The notes beneath the pieces were generated by a model that was not told the DNA's origin, did no database searches, and saw nothing but the letters and a program-made list of their open reading frames with translations. The translations under genes and the position numbers were made by a program. 64,000 bases of DNA from Solirubrobacter deserti (GTDB taxonomy: Bacteria; Actinomycetota; Thermoleophilia; Solirubrobacterales; Solirubrobacteraceae), in NCBI RefSeq assembly GCF_003344625.1, contig NZ_QPKJ02000001.1:930001-994000 (forward strand). The letters are read 5' to 3'. This document shows, in pieces, positions 16,201 to 24,432 of the stretch. The stretch's first letter is position 1; the number at the start of each line of letters is the position of its first letter.

Positions 16201-17399
16201 ACGACGGGACGAGCGTGACCACGCTGTACTCGTACGACGGGACGACGTTCACCGCCGTCGGCCCGGCGATCCCGGTCAACGCGTCGACGTTCGGCGCGGC
16301 CGGCATCACGAAGATCGGCCTGTTCGTCAAGCACGACGGGGGCGGCACCGCGGCTCCCATCCGCTTTGACTCGTTCAACGTGACGGCCGGCAGCTGCGGC
16401 TCCGCGCCCGACACGACGGCCGCGACGACCACCCACACGCTCGATCCGGCCGCTCCGGACGGGTCCGCCGGGTGGTACAAGGGCAACGTCAAGGTCACGC
16501 TGGCCGCGACTGACAACACGGGCGGCTCGGGCGTGGACTACGTCGAGTACCGCACGCAGGGCGCCGCGACGTGGACGCGCTACAGCGTGCCGTTCACGGT
16601 CGACGCGGCCGGCAGCACGACGATCGAGTACCGCTCGGTCGACAAGGCCGCCAACACCGAGACGACCCGCTCGGTGACGTTCATGATCGACAAGGCCGCT
16701 CCGGCGACGACGGTCAAGCTCAACGGCGCCGCGCCGGCCGCGGGCTACACCGGTCCGGTGACGGTCGCGCTCGAGGCGGCCGACGGCACGGGCTCGGGCG
16801 TGGCGAAGACCGAGGTCCGCGTCGACGGCGGCGCCTGGACGGCGTACACCGGGACGTTCCAGGTCACGGGCAACGGCGCGCACAGCGTCGAGTTCCGCTC
16901 GACCGACGCGGCGGGCAACGTGGAGACGGCCGGCAAGGTCGACTTCACGATCACGCCGAGCGAGTCCGTCTCCGAGGACGCTGACGTCGTCGCTCAGATC
17001 GGGCGCGTGCTGGGCATCTCGCTCCAGGGCGGGAGCGTGGCGCTCGGGGCGATGCAGCCGGGCGTGGCGCAGGACTACGACAGCGAGCTCACGGTGCGGG
17101 CGACGTCGAGCCTGCGCTCCTCGCGGCTGACGATCCATGACGAGAGCACCACGGCCACGGGGCACCTGGTCAACGGCACCTTCCCGCTGCCGCAGCCGCT
17201 GAAGGTGGCCGCCGGCACCGGCGCGTACGGTGCGGTCGGCGGCACGTCCGCGCCGACGGTGCTCGCCACGTGGGCGCACCCGCTCGCCAACGAGGCGGTG
17301 GCGGTCAAGTTCCGCCAGTCCGTCGCGTCGACCGACCGCCTGCTGGCCGGGAGCTACAGCAAGCGCCTCACGCTCACCCTGTCGGCGACCACGCCGTAG
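13275..17399 (+). CDS. Secreted multidomain protein with xylose-isomerase-like TIM barrel
   Basis: This 1374-residue exported protein has a signal peptide (IAAALAAGAMLTGATAAEAQ). Residues about 40-360 form a sugar phosphate isomerase/AP endonuclease-2-type barrel: SGIQLYNFRDYL, NVELYGF, FHNHNAEF, AQIDIGW and VISFHVKDMD, with metal-binding His, Glu and Asp in their usual places. A choice-of-anchor-type beta domain follows. Next come an OmpL47-like triplet domain (GSHTVEFRARDRAGN), two copies of a DUF1349/laminin-like domain (QFDGTAVDNKWQVVNP; EFNGTALDSKWEIVNP), two further OmpL47-like domains and a C-terminal WxL-like module. It probably binds and modifies extracellular carbohydrate. Substrate unknown. 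Confidence 0.85.
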   Translation: MLAHRKVRGAIAAALAAGAMLTGATAAEAQRAPSMGEGAPVGQSGIQLYNFRDYLSNGSGEILCPASPAPPTPYCTPTLPPNTVMGRMERLLAFLQANDIKNVELYGFPGNPFPSSSSPQGNLQGTIELRALGDKYGIRFPARHGSLNEARWDAEIAHAKILGQDHLGEGSLGGIGGLGSYTQTLTTAQTLNRLGKRSVEAGLGPAYFHNHNAEFSTRFIDSQGDGQNKSAWEIVMERTDPRYVVAQIDIGWAVCGASGHATPVDPGVGAAYVNQMIQKFGRRVISFHVKDMDPAGIRPSCGDADQRTLGQGGINFGPLFASGKNKTRYYFSERDPVAIGGPTNFNPFTNAGDGAKALRANPMPSLKAAPKLFPSVPVGTAASANQAPILVTNDGDAPMVIASGADAIKIEAEEADGGAATAADFAVVSEDCRGKSIAPKGTCTINVGYKPTRAGYTSVARLVIDANGDDAVERVLLAGTQTAPDTSAPTVVAQINGRTPATSYTAPVTFTVRATDGTGAAGVEYIERRIDGGAWTRADNTSSAEPFETSFTVAGNGSHTVEFRARDRAGNVSDPVGSVTFSISAPTGGCNALSDQFDGTAVDNKWQVVNPVAGKAPTVANGHLTMPMLRGDLYQDQGTAQTLLQPMPTGSWVATAKFKHANINADGKAAGLALINTLNPNNLLKTTVQYKNDVDPNTSGNQNGKWAERVLTSNNQSITIPPATVPWPNSGALNLTGEYVYVRFVYDDATKQITTWSSANGTTFASFGAPISVTQYLSGAGGLRVGVFSKHDGSADSTVDFDAFNVVSGADPQTPGDDCGGIKGCPQVDEFNGTALDSKWEIVNPTPANLAVANGNLSLTSAQGDVNQGNFTARNILLQAVPTGPWTMTAKLDHTTVNQNGRAGGVVLYGAQSPNYFAKFSIQYKNTDLSGQPMNAFWAERALTSNGTNNNAHGGQYPNSGKLTPTSNDLWLRASYDGTSVTTLYSYDGTTFTAVGPAIPVNASTFGAAGITKIGLFVKHDGGGTAAPIRFDSFNVTAGSCGSAPDTTAATTTHTLDPAAPDGSAGWYKGNVKVTLAATDNTGGSGVDYVEYRTQGAATWTRYSVPFTVDAAGSTTIEYRSVDKAANTETTRSVTFMIDKAAPATTVKLNGAAPAAGYTGPVTVALEAADGTGSGVAKTEVRVDGGAWTAYTGTFQVTGNGAHSVEFRSTDAAGNVETAGKVDFTITPSESVSEDADVVAQIGRVLGISLQGGSVALGAMQPGVAQDYDSELTVRATSSLRSSRLTIHDESTTATGHLVNGTFPLPQPLKVAAGTGAYGAVGGTSAPTVLATWAHPLANEAVAVKFRQSVASTDRLLAGSYSKRLTLTLSATTP

Positions 17400-17414
17400 A
17401 GCTACCGGGGGGTC

Positions 17415-17447
17415 CCTGTCCCCGCGGCCTCCTGCCGCGGGGACAGG
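17415..17447 (+). terminator. Perfect 14-bp hairpin after the secreted isomerase gene
   Basis: Arms CCTGTCCCCGCGGC (17415-17428) and GCCGCGGGGACAGG (17434-17447) with loop CTCCT, 15 bases after the stop codon. There is no U-run, as is common for high-GC actinobacterial terminators. Confidence 0.65.
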
Positions 17448-17463
17448 TCCGGTCCGCTTGCCA

Positions 17464-17501
17464 TTGCATGTGGATTGCATGCAGTGCATGCACACTGATA
17501 G
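17464..17501 (+). promoter_or_regulatory. Operator and promoter of the FitAB-type module
   Basis: TGCATGCA occurs twice (17476-17483 and 17485-17492), one base apart, and a third related half-site TTGCATG lies at 17464. TGATAG (17496-17501) is a possible -10 ending 9 bases before the ATG at 17511. Repeated self-palindromic sites suit a ribbon-helix-helix antitoxin. Confidence 0.55.
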
Positions 17502-17510
17502 CATCGGGGC

Positions 17511-17726
17511 ATGAACGTGCAGGTCCGCGACGTGCCGGATGATGTGCACCGCCGGCTCAAAGCCCAGGCCGCGATGGCGGGGCAGTCGCTCAACGAGTTT
17601 CTGCTCGAGCACATGCGCCAAATCGCGAGCACGCCCACGGTCGACGAGCTCGCCGAGCGCATCCGGGGGCGTGCGACGGCCGAGCTGCCGCCGAGCGCCG
17701 ACGTGCTGCGCGGCGAACGCCGGTGA
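17511..17726 (+). CDS. FitA-type ribbon-helix-helix antitoxin
   Basis: This 71-residue protein has a ribbon-helix-helix N-terminus (MNVQVRDVPDDVHRRLKAQA, then GQSLNEFLLEHM) and a tail that would neutralise the toxin (TPTVDELAERIRGR). This is the FitA/VapB pattern. It overlaps the PIN toxin gene by 4 bases, and repeated TGCATGCA sites lie just upstream, so it probably represses its own operon alone or with the toxin. Confidence 0.88.
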   Translation: MNVQVRDVPDDVHRRLKAQAAMAGQSLNEFLLEHMRQIASTPTVDELAERIRGRATAELPPSADVLRGERR

Positions 17727-18133
17727 TCGTCCTCGACGCATCGGCGCTCGCGGACTTCCTGCTCGGTCGCGAAGCCGCACTCGCGACGATCCTCGGCGCG
17801 CTCGAGGGCCGGGAGCACGAGTGGCTGCACGCGCCCGAGCTGATCGAGCCCGAGACGCTCAGCGTGCTGCGCCGGCACGCGCTCAGCGGCGCCATCAGCG
17901 CCGAGCGCGCGCGGGCCGCGCTGGACGATCTCGGCGATCTGCGGCTGATGCGACACCCGCACGCGCCGCTGCGCGAACGCGTGTGGGCGCTGCGCCACAA
18001 CCTGACGAGTTACGACGCCACGTATCTGGCCCTGGCCGAGGCGCTGCCCGATCCGCTGCTGATCACCGGGGACAGAGGGCTCTTCGACGTGGCCCGTCGC
18101 TCCGTTGAATGCTCGCTAATCGACGTTATGTGA
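17723..18133 (+). CDS. FitB/VapC-type PIN-domain toxin
   Basis: This 136-residue PIN protein has the acidic centre D5 (MIVLDASALAD), E42/E44 (LIEPETLSVL), D98 (LTSYDATYLALAE) and D117 (LITGDRGL). The YDATYLALAE motif is typical of this group. It should be a metal-dependent RNase held in check by the upstream antitoxin. GTG start, translationally coupled to the antitoxin. It is the second PIN module in the window and is not closely similar to the one at 7077. Confidence 0.9.
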   Translation: MIVLDASALADFLLGREAALATILGALEGREHEWLHAPELIEPETLSVLRRHALSGAISAERARAALDDLGDLRLMRHPHAPLRERVWALRHNLTSYDATYLALAEALPDPLLITGDRGLFDVARRSVECSLIDVM

Positions 18134-18188
18134 ACCTGCACATCAACTCAGGGCGAGGGCCACGTTCACGGGTACCCTCATCGATCCC

Positions 18189-19312
<1,124 letters not shown>

Positions 19313-19316
<4 letters not shown>

Positions 19317-19678
19317 GCCTGCTGCGCCGGCTGTTCGGGCCGCGGCCGGAGCCGCCGCCGAAGCCCGAGCACGTCCCGGACGAGTACGAGCGGTTCTGGC
19401 GCGACCACGTGCTGCTGTGGGTCGGCGTGTGGCCCGAGGACTGGGACAACCCCTCGCTGACAGCCATCGACGCCGTCGAACGCACGCTGCGGGCGATGCC
19501 GGAGTTCCATGACATGACCATCGTCGGCACGCCCGAGAGCCCGCGCTTCGATGTCTGGCTGCGCCGCGACACGCCCGGCGACGACGACATGATCTACATG
19601 GACCGCGCCGCGGGCGCGCTCAAGCCGTTCGACGACAGCGACGAGATCGGCTACAGCATCGAGTTCGGCGACTACTGA
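19313..19678 (+). CDS. Hypothetical cytoplasmic protein coupled to the subtilase
   Basis: This 121-residue acidic protein starts with MSLLRRLFGPRPEPPPKPE and contains aromatic motifs DEYERFWRDHVLLWVGVWPEDW and many Asp residues near the C-terminus. It has no signal peptide or transmembrane helix. The ATG overlaps the subtilase stop. I do not recognise the family. It might be an intracellular partner or inhibitor of the protease, but there is no direct evidence for that. Confidence 0.7.
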
Positions 19679-19752
19679 GCCGCGAGCCCCGGCGCATGAG
19701 CCGGCCGACCGCGCGGTGTAGCCGCGCTCGGCCATACCGCCAAGTCTCACGC

Positions 19753-19767
19753 TACCCCTGAGGGGTA
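19753..19767. terminator. Short hairpin between convergent genes
   Basis: TACCCC-TGA-GGGGTA, a perfect 6-bp stem, directly 3' of the minus-strand gene ending at 19769 and about 75 bases after the plus-strand gene ending at 19678. A second, imperfect GC-rich hairpin lies at about 19703-19733. Together they may end transcription in both directions. Confidence 0.4.
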
Positions 19768-19768
19768 T

Positions 19769-20113
19769 CTAAACCGCGATCCGCTCCTCTTCGTGCAGGA
19801 GGAAGCCGGCGGCGTCGAGCACGCGGCGGTCGCGCAGCCGGGCGAGCCGCTCCTGCGCCTCGTGGTCGGTCTCCCACGCGGCGACGGCGGCCGTGTCCTC
19901 CAGCCCCTTCAAGCCGTGCTCGGACGGCTCGTCGAAGGCCTGGCGCAGCCACGCGAGGTCGTCGGAGATACGGCGGGGACGCTGCGCGCGACCGGCTGCC
20001 GCCCACGGATCGTCGCCCGCGCGACGCTCCGGCACACCGGCCGGCCGCGTCAGGGCCACGGTCAGGGCGCCCATCCAATCGGGGCGTGAGCTCACGAGTT
20101 CCAGAACAGCCAT
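19769..20113 (-). CDS. Hypothetical protein
   Basis: This 114-residue soluble protein begins MAVLELVSSRPDWMGALTVAL and is charged and helical (ISDDLAWLRQAFDEPSEHGL, ETDHEAQERLARLRDRRVLD). No domain is recognised. TAACCG ends 7 bases upstream of the ATG, matching the leaderless pattern of this genome. It stands alone between a convergent pair and the MBL gene, so context says little about its role. Confidence 0.6.
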   Translation of the reverse strand: MAVLELVSSRPDWMGALTVALTRPAGVPERRAGDDPWAAAGRAQRPRRISDDLAWLRQAFDEPSEHGLKGLEDTAAVAAWETDHEAQERLARLRDRRVLDAAGFLLHEEERIAV

Positions 20114-20143
20114 GTCTTATCGGTTACCCCTCACTGCGTGACT

Positions 20144-20977
20144 TCATGGCAGATATCCGTCCAGTGCAGCGACGTACCGCTCAACTGAGCGGCGGACGAT
20201 ACCGCTGCCGTCGGCCTCGATGACCGCTTCCCACCACGCGCCGTAGATCCGCTCGAACGCGAACGGCTCCAGCGCGGCGCCCACCGCCCGGACGGCGGCC
20301 GCCGGCAGCGGGATGTAGTTCGGGAACGAGTACATGAAGGCCACCCACTGCCGGTCCGGGATGACCTGCACGATGTCGCCGGCGAACAGGTCGCCGCCAG
20401 GCGGCCTTTCGAGGTGAGGTGGTTGATCAGGCCGTGAGGCCGGATCGACCTCCGAGAAATCGGCGCCGAGGTGCAGGACGGTCCCGCCCGCGAAGTGCCC
20501 GCCGCAGCGGATCAGCGTCATACCCGCGCCGAGGTCGTACGTCTCGCCCGACCAGTACTCCACGCGCGCGTCCGGCCGCATCACCCACTCGCGGTCGGCC
20601 TCGTGGATCAGCACCGGGCAGTCGAAGGCGTGCGCCCACTCGACCATGGACGAGTAGTAGTGCGGGTGCGAGATCGCGATCGCGCGCAACGAGCCGATGC
20701 GCTCGATCGTCTCCTCGTCGAGCAGCGTGATGCAGTCCCAGAGGACGTCCTCGACGAGCAGCGCGCGCTGGCCGATGCCGAATTTCGGCGTCGTGCCGAC
20801 GCCCAGCACGCCGTGGTCGGAGTCGAAGCGGTTGCGGTGGTCGACGCGCAGCGCCTCCAGCGAGGTCCAGGCCTGACCGGACACCGGCACGTACTGCCGC
20901 GGGTCCTCGCACACCGGGCAGGAGGAGACGGAACCGCCGTACTGCACGCCGCAGGTGACGCAGATCGGGTAGCTCAC
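20144..20977 (-). CDS. MBL-fold hydrolase with N-terminal zinc ribbon
   Basis: This 277-residue protein starts with a rubredoxin-like zinc ribbon, CVTCG then CPVCE (about residues 6-25). The metallo-beta-lactamase domain has ISHPHYYSSMVEW, a variant of the HxHxDH metal motif, then GGHFAGGTVLH and LFAGDIVQVIPD. It is probably a hydrolase of small esters or thioesters; the substrate is unknown. GTG 20977 lies only 28 bases from the divergent start at 21006; CAGGAT (20990-20985) ends 7 bases upstream and suggests leaderless expression. Confidence 0.85.
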   Translation of the reverse strand: MSYPICVTCGVQYGGSVSSCPVCEDPRQYVPVSGQAWTSLEALRVDHRNRFDSDHGVLGVGTTPKFGIGQRALLVEDVLWDCITLLDEETIERIGSLRAIAISHPHYYSSMVEWAHAFDCPVLIHEADREWVMRPDARVEYWSGETYDLGAGMTLIRCGGHFAGGTVLHLGADFSEVDPASRPDQPPHLERPPGGDLFAGDIVQVIPDRQWVAFMYSFPNYIPLPAAAVRAVGAALEPFAFERIYGAWWEAVIEADGSGIVRRSVERYVAALDGYLP

Positions 20978-20984
20978 GCCGACG

Positions 20985-20990
20985 ATCCTG
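20985..20990 (-). promoter_or_regulatory. Leaderless -10 (CAGGAT) for the zinc-ribbon MBL gene
   Basis: CAGGAT on the minus strand ends 7 bases before GTG 20977, similar to TAGGAT before the moaD-moaE gene. Confidence 0.35.
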
Positions 20991-21005
20991 TCAGCTTTGA
21001 GCGCC

Positions 21006-21800
21006 GTGAGCCGCGAGTTCATGATCGGCATCGGCATCCTCAACGCGACGCAGGCGCTGCTCGTGCTGCTGCCCGGCGCGGGCATCCCCGCCTGGCTGAA
21101 CCGCCTGAAGACGAGCGCGTGGGCGCTGCTGGCGCCGCTGTCGATCGCGATCGTGGTCGCCGCGATCGCGCTCGTCCCCGAGGTCGCGGACGGGCTCACC
21201 TGGTTCGCGCTGCTGTTGGTCCCGCCGGGCGCGCTGCTGGCGCTGGGCTGGGCGATGCGCGGCGCCAAGCCGGTCTACGCGCTGCTCGCGGTCGCCGCGT
21301 TCGTGGTCGCGCTGATCGACGTCGACTCGCCGCCCAGCGAGGGCGCCGCCGCGTTCCTGACCGCGCTGAGCTGCATCACGCTCGGCCGGCTGCTCGCCGG
21401 CCTGGTCCCGGCGTGGCCGCTGAAGCTCGGCATCATCGCGATGGCGGTGATCGACGCGATCCTCGTGTTCGGCAATCAGTTGCAGGGGCCGAACGCGACG
21501 CTCAACGCCGCGATCCCCGCGCCCGGCCTCCCCCAGCTGCAGTTCCTGGACGTCACGTGGGCGCGCATGGGTTATGGAGACGTGTTCGTCGCCGGCCTGC
21601 TGGGCGGGATCCTCGCCGTCGAGGGCCGCCGGCAGGGTCCGGCCGCGCTGCTCGTGTTCGGGCTGTGCTGCGCCTGGGACCTGCTGTTCCTGCACTTCAA
21701 TACGCTCCCGGCGACGGTGCCGATCGCCGTCGCGATCGTGATCCTGGAGCTCCACCACCGCCGTGCCTCATCCACCCGCCCCCTGGCACCTCAACGGTGA
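21006..21800 (+). CDS. Presenilin-like GxGD intramembrane aspartyl protease candidate
   Basis: This 264-residue protein is almost entirely hydrophobic with about nine predicted helices. Its layout follows presenilin and signal peptide peptidase: an Asp in a middle helix (MAVIDAILVFG, D150), then GYGD in the next helix (WARMGYGDVFVAG, D192), and a proline-rich motif (NTLPATVPIA, about 232-241) in the last helix, in place of PALP. These enzymes cut substrates inside the membrane with the two Asp residues. The family call rests on these motifs and their order, not on a search. GTG 21006; a TTG at 20997 is possible. The 3' end overlaps the next gene by 38 bases. Confidence 0.68.
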   Translation: MSREFMIGIGILNATQALLVLLPGAGIPAWLNRLKTSAWALLAPLSIAIVVAAIALVPEVADGLTWFALLLVPPGALLALGWAMRGAKPVYALLAVAAFVVALIDVDSPPSEGAAAFLTALSCITLGRLLAGLVPAWPLKLGIIAMAVIDAILVFGNQLQGPNATLNAAIPAPGLPQLQFLDVTWARMGYGDVFVAGLLGGILAVEGRRQGPAALLVFGLCCAWDLLFLHFNTLPATVPIAVAIVILELHHRRASSTRPLAPQR

Positions 21801-22293
21801 GCTGGTCGTCGTCCCGGCGCTCACGCGCGGCCGCCGGCTGGGCGGCGTCATGCTCGCCAACTACACGTCCGGCACGCTCGTCTACCGCGAGCTGATCGTC
21901 TTCTCGCACGCGACGCCGCGCGGCATGGTCGTGAGCCACATCTACGTCGACGACGAGCAGTCGATGAGTGGCGGCCGCGAGATCTGGGGCCTGCCCAAGG
22001 AGCTGGCGCAGTTCGAGTACGGCGCCGCCAGCTTCACGGCGCGCCAGGGTGAGACGACCCTGCTGCACGCCCGCCTGCGACGGCGCCGCGGCGGGCTCCC
22101 GATCGTGATCCCGACCCCGATCACCAGCCCCGCCGGCGACACGATCGGCCGCGCGCGCATCAAGGCCGCGCCCGCGCTGGTCGAGCTGCAGATCCCGCAC
22201 AACAGCCCGTTCGCCCACCTGGGACTGGCCGGACGGCACCTCGCGCTGGCGGGCGACGACCTGCGCCTGCACATGCCTTCGCCACACTCCTAA
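21763..22293 (+). CDS. Acetoacetate decarboxylase-like protein
   Basis: This 176-residue protein resembles the ADC-like superfamily: YRELIVFSHATPRG, then VDDEQSMSGGREIWGLPKELAQFEY. In true acetoacetate decarboxylase a Lys forms a Schiff base with substrate; K in GLPKELA is the candidate here. Members often act on other keto acids or have lost activity, so the substrate is open. GTG start within the end of the upstream membrane protein gene. It begins a tight run of five genes reaching to NudC. Confidence 0.78.
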   Translation: MPHPPAPWHLNGELVVVPALTRGRRLGGVMLANYTSGTLVYRELIVFSHATPRGMVVSHIYVDDEQSMSGGREIWGLPKELAQFEYGAASFTARQGETTLLHARLRRRRGGLPIVIPTPITSPAGDTIGRARIKAAPALVELQIPHNSPFAHLGLAGRHLALAGDDLRLHMPSPHS

Positions 22294-22295
22294 GC

Positions 22296-22616
22296 GTGCG
22301 CCACTTTCTGCGTCCCCTCTTCGACCGCGTCGTCGTCAAGGAACTCGAACCCGACCGCATCCGCCAGTCCGGCCTGCTCGTCCCCGCCGGGACGCACGAG
22401 CCGCCGCCGCAGCACGGGATCGTGCTCGCCATCGGCCCTGGCCTGGACTGGTGGGAGGGCGCCGGGATCAACATGCCGGTCAAGCCCGGTGATCACGTCG
22501 TCTTCCCGGCCAGCGCGGGCGCGTGGGTCGAAGTCGACGAGGAGCGCCTGCTGGTGTGCCGCGTCGGCGAGCTGCTGGGCGTGCTCGACGAGGTCCCGGA
22601 CGAGGTGCCCGCGTGA
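22296..22616 (+). CDS. GroES-like Cpn10-family protein
   Basis: This 106-residue protein has the Cpn10 fold signature: RPLFDRVVVKELEPDRIRQS, GLLVPAGTHEPP, HGIVLAIGPG and VKPGDHVVFP. It lacks a neighbouring groEL, and the mobile-loop region (RIRQSGLLVP) differs from the canonical one, so it may be a specialised co-chaperonin or a GroES-derived protein. GTG start, 2 bases after the ADC-like gene, and GTGA overlap with the next gene. Confidence 0.8.
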   Translation: MRHFLRPLFDRVVVKELEPDRIRQSGLLVPAGTHEPPPQHGIVLAIGPGLDWWEGAGINMPVKPGDHVVFPASAGAWVEVDEERLLVCRVGELLGVLDEVPDEVPA

Positions 22617-23248
22617 TCGAGGAGCTGGGCCACGGCATCCACCGCTGGCTGCTCCGACACCCCGAGTGGCATCCGGGCGAGTTCGGCGCGCTCGTCGGCT
22701 CCTGTCTCGTCCACGAGGGCGAGAACACGGTGCTCGTGGACCCGCTGCTCGACGACGAGGTGACCACGCAGCTCGACGACCTCGTCCGCGGCGAGGTGGT
22801 GATCGCGATCACGATCCCCTACCACGTCCGCAACTGCGTGGACGCGCTGGAGCGTTGGGGCGGGACGCTCGTCGGCCACCCCGACATCGCGAACAAGCTG
22901 CCCGAGGGCACGCCGGTGCACGGCGACCGGGACCTGCCGCTGGACCTGGTCATGCACACGCTCAGCCGCGGCAAGGAGCGCCCGCTCGAGCTCCCGCGCG
23001 CCAAGGCGCTCGTGTTCGGCGACCGCATCGTCGGCGTCGACGGCGGCCTGCGCTACTGGATGAACGATCCGATCACCGAGCAGCGGCGTACGTGGTTCCA
23101 GCAGACCGGCGCGCCGGCCCTGCGCCACCTGCTCGAGATCGACTTCGAGCACGCGCTCGTCACCCACGGCGAGCCGGTCATGGATTCGGGCAAGCCCGCG
23201 CTCGAGGACGCATTGAACGCCGACCCCTGGTATCACCGCCCGTCATGA
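22613..23248 (+). CDS. MBL-fold-like protein lacking metal motifs
   Basis: This 211-residue protein has the first strands of the metallo-beta-lactamase fold (SCLVHEGENTVLVDPLL) but where HxHxDH should appear it reads IAITIPYHVRNCVDALER. Later FGDRIVGVDGGLRYW and ALVTHGEPV occupy the positions of the second metal motifs. It may be a catalytically altered or inactive MBL protein. GTG start overlapping the GroES-like stop codon; ATGA overlap with the dodecin gene. Confidence 0.72.
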   Translation: MIEELGHGIHRWLLRHPEWHPGEFGALVGSCLVHEGENTVLVDPLLDDEVTTQLDDLVRGEVVIAITIPYHVRNCVDALERWGGTLVGHPDIANKLPEGTPVHGDRDLPLDLVMHTLSRGKERPLELPRAKALVFGDRIVGVDGGLRYWMNDPITEQRRTWFQQTGAPALRHLLEIDFEHALVTHGEPVMDSGKPALEDALNADPWYHRPS

Positions 23249-23451
23249 GCGATCACGTGTACAAGTCCGTCGAGATCACGGGCACCTCCCCCGACGGCGT
23301 GCAGGCCGCGATCGACCGCGCCCTCTCGAAGGCCGGCGAGACCATCCGCAACATCGACTGGTTCGAGGTCACCGAGATCCGCGGCGCGATCGTCGAGAAC
23401 GCGACGCACTACCAGACCACCCTCAAGATCGGGTTCCGGATCGAGGATTAG
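23245..23451 (+). CDS. Dodecin-family flavin-binding protein
   Basis: This 68-residue protein is a clear dodecin: YKSVEITGTSPDGVQAAIDR, then NIDWFEVTEIRGAIVE, where the Trp stacks on the flavin. Dodecins assemble into hollow dodecamers that store or buffer FAD/FMN or related compounds. It is coupled to the genes on both sides: ATGA with the MBL-like gene and a 1-base overlap with nudC. The pairing with NudC may link flavin and nicotinamide nucleotide turnover; this is inference. Confidence 0.93.
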   Translation: MSDHVYKSVEITGTSPDGVQAAIDRALSKAGETIRNIDWFEVTEIRGAIVENATHYQTTLKIGFRIED

Positions 23452-24395
23452 TGCTGAACGCGTTCACGGGGGCCGCGCTCGATCGCGCGGGAGACGGCCG
23501 GCGCCGCGACGACGCGTGGCTCGCGGCGCAGCTCGAGCACCCGGCCGCCCGCGCGGTCGTCGCGGGTGACCGCGGGCTGCGGATCGCCGACGGGGCGATC
23601 GAGCTCGTGCCGCTGGCGCAGCTGAACGGCGGCACCCCGCTGCTGCTCGGGCTGGACGCGAGCGGCCCCGTGTTCGCGTACGACGAGGACCCGCCGCGCG
23701 ACGGGCGCGTGCCGATGATCGGCTCGGGCGGCGTGCGCGGCGAGCCGCCGAAGGAGGCCTCGGGCGACCGCGTGCCGCTGCGCCAGGCCGCGGCGCGGCT
23801 CTCGCGTGAGGACGGCGGCCTCGCCGCCTACACCGCCGCGCTGCTCAACTGGCACCGCCGGCACCGTTACTGCAGCGCCTGCGGGCACGAGAGCGACCTG
23901 GTCGAGGGCGGCCTGACGCGCCGCTGCCCGAACTGCGGCGCCGAACATCACCCGCGCACCGACCCGGTCGTGATCATGCTCGTCACCGACGGCGACCGGC
24001 TGCTGCTCGGGCGCCAGGCCGCGTGGCCGACCGGCCGCTATTCCGCACTGGCGGGCTTCGTCGAGCCGGGCGAGTCGCTGGAGGAAGCGGTCGCGCGCGA
24101 GGTGCTCGAAGAGGCGGGCGTGCGCGTCGGGCGCGTCGACTACATCTCCTCCCAGCCGTGGCCGTTCCCCGCCAGCCTGATGCTCGGCTTCTCGGCGACC
24201 TACGAGAGCGGGAAGCCGCGGATCGGCGACGAGGAGCTCCAGGACGTGCGCTGGTTCACGCGCGACGAGGTCGAGACGGCGGCCGGCGAGGCGAGCAACG
24301 AGGACTGGACCGCGGGCAGCCCGGACGGCCCGCTCGCGCTGCCGCCGAAGCTCGCGATCGCCCGCCGTCTGATCGAGAACTGGCTCACGCCTTAG
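23451..24395 (+). CDS. nudC: NAD(+) diphosphatase / RNA deNADding enzyme NudC
   Basis: This 314-residue enzyme cleaves NAD(H) to NMN(H) and AMP and can remove NAD caps from RNA. It has an N-terminal domain, a zinc ribbon (CSACG then CPNCG, about residues 141-163), the Nudix box (GFVEPGESLEEAVAREVLEE) and the NADH-specific SQPWPFPASLM motif just after it. All are intact. GTG start shares one base with the dodecin stop codon. Last gene of the operon starting near 21763. Confidence 0.95.
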   Translation: MLNAFTGAALDRAGDGRRRDDAWLAAQLEHPAARAVVAGDRGLRIADGAIELVPLAQLNGGTPLLLGLDASGPVFAYDEDPPRDGRVPMIGSGGVRGEPPKEASGDRVPLRQAAARLSREDGGLAAYTAALLNWHRRHRYCSACGHESDLVEGGLTRRCPNCGAEHHPRTDPVVIMLVTDGDRLLLGRQAAWPTGRYSALAGFVEPGESLEEAVAREVLEEAGVRVGRVDYISSQPWPFPASLMLGFSATYESGKPRIGDEELQDVRWFTRDEVETAAGEASNEDWTAGSPDGPLALPPKLAIARRLIENWLTP

Positions 24396-24420
24396 TCACA
24401 ACCGGCCGCGGCCGCGGTCG

Positions 24421-24426
24421 TACGGT
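24421..24426 (+). promoter_or_regulatory. Leaderless -10 (TACGGT) for the phosphodiester glycosidase gene
   Basis: TACGGT ends 6 bases before ATG 24433. The same hexamer at the same spacing precedes the gene at 57185. Confidence 0.45.
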
Positions 24427-24432
24427 CCGGCG

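Noticed and set aside
13170..17780. Minus-strand open frame of 1536 codons
   Set aside because: Antisense shadow of the secreted isomerase-like gene with no signal peptide, domain or plausible start.
7077..18133. Genomic island with integrase, tRNA or att sites
   Set aside because: Despite two toxin-antitoxin modules and a giant toxin-like gene, no integrase, transposase, tRNA or flanking direct repeats were seen.
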